A stretch of DNA of 64,000 nt from UBA6627 sp965248675 (lineage in GTDB: Bacteria; Chloroflexota; Dehalococcoidia; UBA2979). The translations under genes were made by a program, and so were the position numbers. Positions 43,492-50,822 of this stretch are shown here, piece after piece. The notes below the pieces were generated by a model. It was not told the DNA's origin. It saw nothing but the letters and a program-made list of their open reading frames with translations, and searched no databases. Location of the stretch: NCBI GenBank assembly GCA_965248675.1, contig CBDFJZ010000007.1, positions 248,001 to 312,000 of the forward strand, read 5' to 3'. Position 1 is the stretch's first letter; each line of letters begins with the position of its first letter.

Positions 43492-43914
43492 TCAGATCCC
43501 TTCAGCGATCACCTGACGGAGGGCGGGCCTCAGATTGGCGACGTTTGTATCGTCGAGTATCAATTGCTGCTCGTGCTGGTCTGCACTGAGGTCGCCCCAG
43601 TTTGGCTTCTTCTCGTATCCTGCTGCGACAACAAAATGCGGATGGAAGTTGTCATCGAACAAGCAACTCATCCGGCTTGCGCGCACGCCGACGCGGACTC
43701 GACGGATCACGAAGTCCTTGTCTCGCTCCAACCACCAGCCGTAGTAGTCGTCCGGACTGCCGTTGCTCTCTGAACTGAAGTAGCCCGTCTTCAGCTTCGC
43801 CTTCTTGAGAAACGGCAACGCCCCGCGGAACTCCTTCAAGAGCTCACGAACCGCCCGGTCGAGCGTCTTCGCTTCAGCCTGGAGCAGGCGTCGGTATTCG
43901 TGCTCTGTAGCCAT
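43492..43914 (-). CDS. Hypothetical protein with atypical composition
   Basis: The 140-residue protein is mixed and charged, with motifs such as GYFSSESNGSPDDYYGWWLERDK and FDDNFHPHFVVAAGYEKKP. No signal peptide or membrane segment is seen. I do not recognise it. Its codon use is visibly lower in GC than the purine genes on each side. It interrupts the expected purC-purS pair by a neat insertion, with gaps of 6 and 18 bases, which suggests a transferred gene. Confidence 0.7.
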   Translation of the reverse strand: MATEHEYRRLLQAEAKTLDRAVRELLKEFRGALPFLKKAKLKTGYFSSESNGSPDDYYGWWLERDKDFVIRRVRVGVRASRMSCLFDDNFHPHFVVAAGYEKKPNWGDLSADQHEQQLILDDTNVANLRPALRQVIAEGI

Positions 43915-43932
43915 GTCGGCCCGCTTCGCAAG

Positions 43933-44841
43933 CTACGCCGGTAGGTCGTTGCCGGTGATCAGGCGGTAGGCCTCGAGGTAGCGCGCGCTCATGGCGTCGA
44001 CGACCTCGTCGGGGAGCGTGGGGCCAGGGGCCTGCTTGTCCCAGTCGAGACCGTCCAGGTAGTCGCGCAGCGGCTGCTTGTCGAAGGAGGGCTGGTCGGC
44101 GCCGGGGAGGTACTTGTCGGCCGGCCAGAAGCGCGAGGAGTCGGGGGTGAGGACCTCGTCGATGAGGGTGACTTCGCCGCCGAGCATGCCGAACTCGAAC
44201 TTGGTGTCGGCGACGAGGATGCCGCGCTGGGCCGCGTGGTGAGCGCCGTAGCGATAGAGCGCGAGCGAGCGGAGCTTCACCGCGTTGGCGACGTCTTCGC
44301 CGAGCAGCTTCGCAGTCTCGTCGAAGGTCATGGGGGCGTCGTGCGCGGGCGGCTCGGCCTTGGTGGTGGGGGTGAAGATCGGTTCGAGGAGCTGGCTGCT
44401 CTCGAGCAGGCCCTCGGGGAGCTGGTCGCCGCAGACGGAGCCGGTCTGCTGGTACTCGGCCCAGCCCGAGCCGGCGATGTAGCCGCGGACCACCGCTTCG
44501 ACCTTGAGCACCTCGGCGCGACGCATGACCATCGAGCGGCCGTAGTACTCGGGGCTGCAGTCGACGCCAAGATCGGGGGCGTTGGCGGCATCGAGGACCG
44601 CGACGAAGGCGTTGGGGACGACCTCGGTGGTGCGCTGGAACCAGAACTCCGAGGTGCGAGTGAGCACCGCGCCCTTCCTCGGGATGCCGTTCGGCATGAC
44701 CACGTCGAAGGCCGAAACGCGGTCGGTGGCGACGAGCAGCAGGCGGTCGTCGTCGAGTGCATAGATATCGCGCACCTTGCCGCTGTGCAGCCGCTCGAGG
44801 TCGAGCGCCGTCTCCATCATCACCGGCGTGGCGACGGTCAC
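43933..44841 (-). CDS. purC: Phosphoribosylaminoimidazole-succinocarboxamide synthase
   Basis: PurC joins aspartate to CAIR with ATP. The 302 residues begin with the SAICAR synthetase pattern HSGKVRDIYALDDDRLLLVATDRVSAFD, then VRGYIAGSGWAEYQQTGSV, and later ILVADTKFEFGM and LIDEVLTPDSSRFWP. The GTG start overlaps the purB stop as GTGA. The length fits the roughly 300-residue bacterial/eukaryotic-like form. Confidence 0.96.
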   Translation of the reverse strand: MTVATPVMMETALDLERLHSGKVRDIYALDDDRLLLVATDRVSAFDVVMPNGIPRKGAVLTRTSEFWFQRTTEVVPNAFVAVLDAANAPDLGVDCSPEYYGRSMVMRRAEVLKVEAVVRGYIAGSGWAEYQQTGSVCGDQLPEGLLESSQLLEPIFTPTTKAEPPAHDAPMTFDETAKLLGEDVANAVKLRSLALYRYGAHHAAQRGILVADTKFEFGMLGGEVTLIDEVLTPDSSRFWPADKYLPGADQPSFDKQPLRDYLDGLDWDKQAPGPTLPDEVVDAMSARYLEAYRLITGNDLPA

Positions 44842-46157
44842 GAGCGAGCTCCGGCGACCTCGGCCAAGCCGAGGCGGTCGAAGGATTCGTCGACGTGGGC
44901 GAGATAGGCGTCGACGTCGAAGAGCGCCTCGAGATCGGCCGGCGAAAGACGCGAGGTGACCTCGCGGTCGGCCTCAAGCAGCTCGCGGAAGGGGAGGTCC
45001 TCGTGCCAGGCCTGCATGGCGTGGGACTGGACGACCTTGTAGGCGGCCTCGCGGGTCATGCCGGCGGCGAGCAGGGCGTTGAGCACCTTGGCGGAGAAGA
45101 CGAGGCCGCGGGTCTTGTCGAGGTTCTCGCGCATGCGTTCCGGGTAGACGACGAGGCCACGCATGACGCGGGTGAAGATCTGGAGGCTGTAGGCGAGCAG
45201 GCCGGTGGCGTCCGGGAAAGCGATGCGCTCGGCGCCGGAGTGCGAGATGTCGCGCTCGTGCCAGAGCGGCACGTTCTCGAGGCCGACCGTCGCGTACCCG
45301 CGGAGCGTGCGGGCGAGGCCGCAGACGCGCTCGCAGAGCTCGGGGTTGCGCTTGTGCGGCATCGAGGAGGAGCCGGTTTGGGCACCCTCGGCGAAGGGCT
45401 CTTCGGCCTCGCGAATCTCGGTGCGCTGGAGCGAGCGGATCTCGGTCGCGAACTTCTCGAGCGAGGCGCCGATGCCGGCGATGACGCTCAGCACGAAGGC
45501 GTGGCGATCGCGCTGGATGATCTGCGTCGTGACCGGCGCGACGCCGAGGCCGAGGCGGGCGCAGGCGTTCGCCTCGACCGTTGGAGGCACCGAGGCGTGC
45601 GTGCCGACGGGCCCGGACATCTGCCCGACCGCGAGGTGCTCGCGCGCGAGCGCGAGGCGCTCCTCGTGACGGCGCAGTTCGTCGACCCAGACGGCGAGCT
45701 TGAGGCCGAAGGTCGTCGGTTCGGCGTGAACGCCGTGCGTGCGGCCGATGCAGATCGTGCGGCAGTGCTCGACGGCGCGTTGGGCGATGACGGACTTCAG
45801 CTCGCTGACCTGCGCGGCGAGGAAGTCGAGGGCGTCGACGAACTGGAGGCAGGTGGCGGTGTCCCAGACGTCATTGCTGGTGAGGCCGTAGTGGACCCAG
45901 CGGGACTCGTCGCCGAGCGAGTCGGCGACCGAGCGGAGGAACGCGGTGACGTCGTGGTGGGTCTCGTCGATGTAGCGCATGACATCGGGGAGGTGGACCT
46001 TCGCCTTCGAGGTGATCGCGGCGACGTCCTCGGCGGGGACAACGCCCTCGTCGCCCCAGGCCTCGACGACCGCCAGCTCGACCCTGAGCCAGGTCTGGAA
46101 CTTGTGCTCGTCAGACCAGATCGCCGTCAGCTCGGGGACGCTGTAGCGGTCAATCAT
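44838..46157 (-). CDS. purB: Adenylosuccinate lyase
   Basis: PurB cleaves SAICAR and adenylosuccinate. The 439-residue protein has the signature SSSMPHKRNPELCERVCGL. HYGLTSNDVWDTATCLQ and the active-site GRTHGVHAEPTTFGLKLAVW are also present. The ATG at 46157 (MIDRYSVPELTAIW) has GAGGAG seven bases upstream; a longer frame upstream overlaps the cupin gene and is not used. Coupled to purC. Confidence 0.96.
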   Translation of the reverse strand: MIDRYSVPELTAIWSDEHKFQTWLRVELAVVEAWGDEGVVPAEDVAAITSKAKVHLPDVMRYIDETHHDVTAFLRSVADSLGDESRWVHYGLTSNDVWDTATCLQFVDALDFLAAQVSELKSVIAQRAVEHCRTICIGRTHGVHAEPTTFGLKLAVWVDELRRHEERLALAREHLAVGQMSGPVGTHASVPPTVEANACARLGLGVAPVTTQIIQRDRHAFVLSVIAGIGASLEKFATEIRSLQRTEIREAEEPFAEGAQTGSSSMPHKRNPELCERVCGLARTLRGYATVGLENVPLWHERDISHSGAERIAFPDATGLLAYSLQIFTRVMRGLVVYPERMRENLDKTRGLVFSAKVLNALLAAGMTREAAYKVVQSHAMQAWHEDLPFRELLEADREVTSRLSPADLEALFDVDAYLAHVDESFDRLGLAEVAGARS

Positions 46158-46488
46158 CCGCGAACTCCTCGCGCACTGGCGAGAACACCTCGACGAGGGT
46201 CGCGGCGTCCACGGCGCGGACGTAGTGCGGCGCATCGCCGGGGATCAAGTACGAGGCGCCGAGGCCGAGCTCCCAGCTCTCCCCGCCGATCTCGATGTGG
46301 ATCACGCCGTCGGCGACCGTGCCGGCCTGCTCGTGCGGGTGGGTGTGCCGCGGGACCTCGGCGCCGGGGCTGAGGGTGATCTGGACGAGGGTGACGTTGT
46401 CGCCGGAGACGAGGGTGCGGCGCACAACGCCGGGGAACATCTCGATCGCGTTCGTCTCGGTGTATTCGCGGGTGCGTGCGTCGGCCAT
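46150..46488 (-). CDS. Cupin-domain protein
   Basis: A 112-residue single cupin with motif 1 PRHTHPHEQAGTVADGVIHIEI and motif 2 GDAPHYVRAVDAATLVEVF, including the His and Glu metal ligands. Function is unknown; similar small cupins are found beside metabolic genes. Its end overlaps the purB start by eight bases, so it is transcribed with the purine cluster. Confidence 0.85.
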   Translation of the reverse strand: MADARTREYTETNAIEMFPGVVRRTLVSGDNVTLVQITLSPGAEVPRHTHPHEQAGTVADGVIHIEIGGESWELGLGASYLIPGDAPHYVRAVDAATLVEVFSPVREEFADD

Positions 46489-46563
46489 GGGGAAGGCTCC
46501 TCCGAGCTAGCCAGCGTACGGCGGGGTGCCGGAGAGGGGGTGGGGGGGCGCTTGACATAACCG

Positions 46564-47850
46564 TCATCGGACGCCGACCTCAAGCGGCTGTTCGGCGGTG
46601 AGGCCGATGTCGGTGCGGAAGTGCGCGCCCTCGAACGAGATGCGCGCGACGTTGTCATAAGCGAGGCCACGCGCCTCGTCGATCGTCGCGCCGCTGGCGA
46701 CGACGCAAAGTACGCGGCCACCGCCGGTGACGAGCTGGCCGGCTTCCTCGCGGGCGCCGGCGACGAAGACCTGCACCTCGGGATCGACGGTTTCGAGGCC
46801 GCGGATCGGCTTACCCGTCTCGTAGGCGTCCGGGTAGCCGCCCGAGGCCATAATCACGCCGACAGTCGCGGCGTCGTCCCACTCGACCTCGACGTCCGCG
46901 AGCCGGTGGTCGGCGACGGCTTCGAGGATGTCGAGCAAGTCGGTGCGCAACTTCGGCAGCAGCACTTCGGCCTCGGGATCCCCGAAGCGGCAGTTGAACT
47001 CGACGACTTTCGGGCCGGCCTCGGTGACCATCATCCCGGGGTAGATGAGGCCGGCGTAGTTGCGACCGGCGGCGGCCATGGCGGCGACGGCGCGCTCGGT
47101 GACGTCGGTGCGGATGCGGGCGGCGGTCTCGTCGTCGAGCCAGCCGGGCGGCGAGTAGACGCCCATGCCGCCAGTGTTGGGGCCGACGTTGCCGTCAAAG
47201 ACGGGTTTGTGGTCGCAGGAGAAGGGCATGTGGCGAACGGTGGTGCCGTCCGTGAAGGCGTGCGCCGAGGTCTCGCGACCGAACATGCGCTCCTCGACGA
47301 CGATGCGGGCGCCGGCGTCGCCGAAGGCGCGGTCGACCATCACCCGGTCGATCGCGGCCTTGGCCTCGGCGACGTCGTCGCAGACGGTGACGCCCTTGCC
47401 GGCGGCGAGGCCGTCGGCCTTGATCACGACCTGGTAGCCGCAGTCGCGGACGAAGGTCTTGGCCGCCTCGGGATCGTCGAACCCCTCGGAGGTCGAGGTG
47501 GCGATGCCCGCCTCGGCCATGAGCTGGTTCGCGAAGGCCTTGGAGGCCTCGATCTGGGCGGCGGCGCGGGTGGGGCCGAAGACGCGGAAGCCCGCGTCGG
47601 TGAGGCGATCTGTCAGGCCAGCCGCCAGCGGATCCTCGGGACCGACGACCACGAGGTCGGCGCGGGTGCGATCAGCGAGCGCGACGACGGCATCGAGGTC
47701 CATCGTGGCGACCTCGGGAACCAGCTCACCGAGGTCGCGCATCGCGGGGTTGCCGGGGGCAATCGTGAGCTTGGTGAGCCGCGGCGACTGTGCGAGCTTC
47801 CAGGCGATCGCGTGCTCGCGACCGCCGCTGCCGAGCAAGAGGACGTTCAT
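46564..47850 (-). CDS. purD: Phosphoribosylamine--glycine ligase
   Basis: PurD makes GAR from phosphoribosylamine, glycine and ATP. The 428-residue ATP-grasp enzyme starts MNVLLLGSGGREHAIAWKL. It has ADGLAAGKGVTVCDD, the PNTGGMGVYSP block, and FNCRFGDPEAEVLLPKL. GGAGG seven bases before the ATG at 47850 decides the start. It follows guaA with a short overlap of non-coding frames. Confidence 0.96.
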   Translation of the reverse strand: MNVLLLGSGGREHAIAWKLAQSPRLTKLTIAPGNPAMRDLGELVPEVATMDLDAVVALADRTRADLVVVGPEDPLAAGLTDRLTDAGFRVFGPTRAAAQIEASKAFANQLMAEAGIATSTSEGFDDPEAAKTFVRDCGYQVVIKADGLAAGKGVTVCDDVAEAKAAIDRVMVDRAFGDAGARIVVEERMFGRETSAHAFTDGTTVRHMPFSCDHKPVFDGNVGPNTGGMGVYSPPGWLDDETAARIRTDVTERAVAAMAAAGRNYAGLIYPGMMVTEAGPKVVEFNCRFGDPEAEVLLPKLRTDLLDILEAVADHRLADVEVEWDDAATVGVIMASGGYPDAYETGKPIRGLETVDPEVQVFVAGAREEAGQLVTGGGRVLCVVASGATIDEARGLAYDNVARISFEGAHFRTDIGLTAEQPLEVGVR

Positions 47851-47888
47851 CGGCTTCCCTCCGCTTGCCGCGAGCGCAGGAGGCTCGC

Positions 47889-49559
47889 CTACTCCCACTC
47901 AATCGTGCCGGGCGGCTTCGAGGTGATGTCGTAGACGACGCGATTGACCTCGGGCACCTCGTTCACGATGCGGTTCGAGATGCTGGCGAGCAGGTCATAC
48001 GGCAGGCGCGCCCAGTCGGCGGTCATCGCGTCCTCGGCGGTGACGACGCGGAGCGCGATGCAGTGGCCATAGGTGCGGAAGTCGCCCTGGACGCCAACGG
48101 TCTTGGTGTCGGTGAGGACGGCGAAGGCCTGCCAGAGCTCGTAGTAGAGGTCGGCTTTCTTGATCTCATCCATCACGACCCAGTCGGCGCGCCGCAGGAT
48201 GTCGAGCTTGTCTGCCGTGACCTCGCCGATCACGCGAATCGCGAGGCCGGGGCCGGGGAACGGCTGCCGGTAGACCATCTCGTCGGAGAGGCCCAGCTCC
48301 TTACCGACGCGGCGGACCTCGTCCTTGAAGAGGTTGCGCAGCGGCTCGATCAGCGTGAACTGCATGTCCTTGGGCAGGCCGCCGACATTGTGGTGCGTCT
48401 TGATCTTGGCGGCGGCGTCGCTGCCCGTCGAGGCGGACTCGATGACGTCCGGGTAGGTGGTGCCCTGGGCGATGAAATCGACATCGCCGAGCTTCTGTGC
48501 CTCGGCCTCGAAGACGCGGATGAAGGTCTCGCCGATGCGGACGCGCTTCGTTTCGGGCACGGTGACCTCGGCCAGTTCGCGCATGAACCGGTCCCGAGCC
48601 TCCACGTGAAGCAGGTTGATCTTCATCTGCTCGCGGAACGTCGAAACGACGCGCTCGGGCTCGCCCATCCGCAGCAGCGCGTTGTCGACGAAGATGCAGG
48701 TGAGCTGGTCGCCGACGGCGCGATGCACGAGGGCGGCCGCCACCGCTGAGTCGACGCCGCCGGAGAGGGCGCAGATCACCTTGCCGCCGGCGACGCGCTC
48801 GCGGATCGCCTCGACCGACTCGTCGACGAAGTTCGAGGCGGTCCAGTCACCTGCGCACCGCGCGACCTCGAAGAGGAAGTTGCGGATCACCTGGACGCCC
48901 TGCGGCGTGTGGACGACCTCGGGGTGGAACTGGATGCCATAGTGGCCGGCTTTGTCGGCCATCGCGGCGATCGGGGCATTCTCCGACTGCGCGATCGAGC
49001 GGAAGCCCGGCGGGAGCTGCTCGATGCGGTCGCCGTGCGACATCCAGACCGGCAAGGAGGCGGGCAGCGAGTGGAAGAGGTCATTAGAGGCCTCTCCCAC
49101 CTCGAGGATGGCGTGGCCGAACTCGCGGCTGGTGGCCGGCTCGACGCTGCCGCCGAGCTTGTGGGCGAGGAGCTGCATGCCGTAGCAGATGCCGAGGATC
49201 GGCAGGCCCGAGGCGACGACCCAGTCGGGGAGCTGCGGAGCGCCGTCAGCGTAGACGGAAGCGGGACCGCCGGAGAGCACGAAGCCCTTCACGTTGAGGT
49301 GGTTGAGCTTCTCGGGTTCGGTGTCCCAGGCGATCAGCTCGGAGTAGACGCTCGCCTCGCGGATCCGGCGGGCGATCAGCATCGAGAACTGCGAACCGTA
49401 ATCGAGGACCACGACCGATTCGGGCGCGTTCGGAGCCGGTGTGAGGAGCTGTCCGGGTTCGCGGTGCTCGGCGATTTCGAGGTAGGTCGCGACCTCGCTG
49501 TCGCCGGAAGTGCGAATCCGATCCGCCGAAGCGGGCGTCTCAGTGGCTGTGTCGACCAT
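47889..49559 (-). CDS. guaA: GMP synthase (glutamine-hydrolysing)
   Basis: GuaA aminates XMP to GMP. The glutaminase domain has VLDYGSQFSMLIARRIRE, the nucleophile Cys in GICYGMQLLAHK, and YGIQFHPEV. The ATP pyrophosphatase loop is ALSGGVDSAVAAALVH, and the C-terminal dimerisation domain includes VRVIGEVT-like and GTIEWE. An N-terminal extension of about 45 residues precedes the glutaminase domain. The ATG at 49559 is used; a TTG 15 bases earlier is possible. It is the first gene of the purine cluster. Confidence 0.96.
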   Translation of the reverse strand: MVDTATETPASADRIRTSGDSEVATYLEIAEHREPGQLLTPAPNAPESVVVLDYGSQFSMLIARRIREASVYSELIAWDTEPEKLNHLNVKGFVLSGGPASVYADGAPQLPDWVVASGLPILGICYGMQLLAHKLGGSVEPATSREFGHAILEVGEASNDLFHSLPASLPVWMSHGDRIEQLPPGFRSIAQSENAPIAAMADKAGHYGIQFHPEVVHTPQGVQVIRNFLFEVARCAGDWTASNFVDESVEAIRERVAGGKVICALSGGVDSAVAAALVHRAVGDQLTCIFVDNALLRMGEPERVVSTFREQMKINLLHVEARDRFMRELAEVTVPETKRVRIGETFIRVFEAEAQKLGDVDFIAQGTTYPDVIESASTGSDAAAKIKTHHNVGGLPKDMQFTLIEPLRNLFKDEVRRVGKELGLSDEMVYRQPFPGPGLAIRVIGEVTADKLDILRRADWVVMDEIKKADLYYELWQAFAVLTDTKTVGVQGDFRTYGHCIALRVVTAEDAMTADWARLPYDLLASISNRIVNEVPEVNRVVYDITSKPPGTIEWE

Positions 49560-49596
49560 GGGCACGGATTCCAAGGGAGTGGACCGCTAAGAACGC

Positions 49597-49625
49597 AGGC
49601 TACCCACCGGCTATAGTCCGGTCAA
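49597..49625 (-). promoter_or_regulatory. Promoter of the guaA-purD-purBC cluster
   Basis: On the minus strand TTGACC (49620-49625) and TAGCCT (49597-49602) are 17 bases apart. It gives a leader of about 15-30 bases. TATAGT (49612-49617, plus strand) inside the same span could be a -10 for the divergent Sua5 gene. Confidence 0.6.
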
Positions 49626-49712
49626 CGAAGCGTCGCCGGGTCGCTCAGGGGTCCGGCCTCGAGCTCCGAGGATCCGTCGCTGCCCATCTTCTCACCCGGT
49701 GAGTCGGAACAA

Positions 49713-50303
49713 GTGGTCAACCGGATCATGGCCAGCGGGATCGCGGCGATTCCGACGGACACGGTCTACGGCCTCGCCGCGCTCGCGACCGACCGCGAGG
49801 CGGTGGACAGCCTGATCGAGGCCAAAGGGCGCAAGTCAGATCAGCCGATCGCACTCCTGTTCGACTCGGTGATCGATGTGCTGTCGCACCTCGCCGACCC
49901 GAGTGCGCTCGATGAGATCGCGCCGCTCTGGCCGGGCGCGCTGACGGCCGTGGTGCGCGCGGCCGATGACTCGTCGGTCGTCGCGCCGATCGTGACCGAG
50001 GCGGGGACGATCGGGATCCGGAAGCCGGACGATCCGTTCGCGCGCCTGGTGATCCGCGCCTGCGGCGGCGTGCTCGCGGTGACCAGCGCGAATCGACACG
50101 GGGAGGCGGAGGCAACGTCCGCTTACGAGGTCGCGGCCAAGTTCGGCGATCTGCTGCCGATCCTGGACGGCGGCGACCGCCAGGGCGGCATCCCCTCGAC
50201 GGTGGTCGATCTGACGGCGGATCCGCCGCGGATCCTGCGCGAGGGGGCCGTGGACGTCAGTTCGTTGTTCGGGGGCGCGAGCGAGTCGGACGCGCCTGAA
50301 TAG
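49713..50303 (+). CDS. tsaC: Threonylcarbamoyl-AMP synthase (Sua5/YrdC/TsaC)
   Basis: It makes threonylcarbamoyl-AMP for the t6A modification of tRNAs reading ANN codons. The YrdC fold is shown by IAAIPTDTVYGLAALATD, RKSDQPIALLF, WPGALTAVVRAAD, GTIGIRKPDDP and AVTSANRHGE. The 196 residues lack the C-terminal Sua5 domain. The GTG start is weakly supported and the ATG 15 bases later is an alternative. Confidence 0.94.
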   Translation: MVNRIMASGIAAIPTDTVYGLAALATDREAVDSLIEAKGRKSDQPIALLFDSVIDVLSHLADPSALDEIAPLWPGALTAVVRAADDSSVVAPIVTEAGTIGIRKPDDPFARLVIRACGGVLAVTSANRHGEAEATSAYEVAAKFGDLLPILDGGDRQGGIPSTVVDLTADPPRILREGAVDVSSLFGGASESDAPE

Positions 50304-50345
50304 GGCCTCTAGTACCATCGAACGGGCAGCGCTGCGGGGGAGTTC

Positions 50346-50822
50346 ATGCGAGTCGCGATCGGCTCGGACCATGCCGGCTTCGAGCTGAAGCAGATCCTGA
50401 TCGAGGAGCTCGAGGCCTGGGGTGACGAGGTCACCGACTACGGCACCGACTCGCTCGAATCCTGTGACTACCCCGACATCGCCGAGCCGCTGGCGCAGGC
50501 CGTCGCCGCCGAGGAGCACGACTTCGGCGTGCTGATTTGCTCGAACGGGGTAGGGCCCTCGATCGTCGCGAACAAGGTGCACGGCGTGCGCTGCGGGCTG
50601 TGTCACGACACCTTCTCGGCGCGTCGAGCGCGGGAACACACCGACTGCAACGTGCTCAGCATGGGCGCGTGGGCGATCGGTCGCGGCGCGGCCGTGGACG
50701 TGCTGCGCGCGTTCCGCGACGCGGAGTTCGAGGGCGGCCGGCACGCGCGCCGCGTCGGTAAGGTGAACGAGATCGACGATCGGATGCGCCGCGAGGCAGC
50801 GGCGGCCGGCCCCTCGGCGTGA
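50346..50822 (+). CDS. rpiB: Ribose-5-phosphate isomerase B
   Basis: RpiB interconverts ribose 5-phosphate and ribulose 5-phosphate. The 158-residue protein starts MRVAIGSDHAGFELKQIL. It has LICSNGVGPSIVANKVHGVRC, in which the family's usual GTGIG reads SNGVG, and ARREHT-like and NVLSMGAW. GGGGGAG precedes the ATG. The penicillin acylase-like gene overlaps its stop. Confidence 0.92.
   Translation: MRVAIGSDHAGFELKQILIEELEAWGDEVTDYGTDSLESCDYPDIAEPLAQAVAAEEHDFGVLICSNGVGPSIVANKVHGVRCGLCHDTFSARRAREHTDCNVLSMGAWAIGRGAAVDVLRAFRDAEFEGGRHARRVGKVNEIDDRMRREAAAAGPSA

Noticed and set aside
49575..49712. A tRNA or small RNA in the guaA-tsaC gap
   Set aside because: No cloverleaf or anticodon arm could be found; the gap is explained by divergent promoters.
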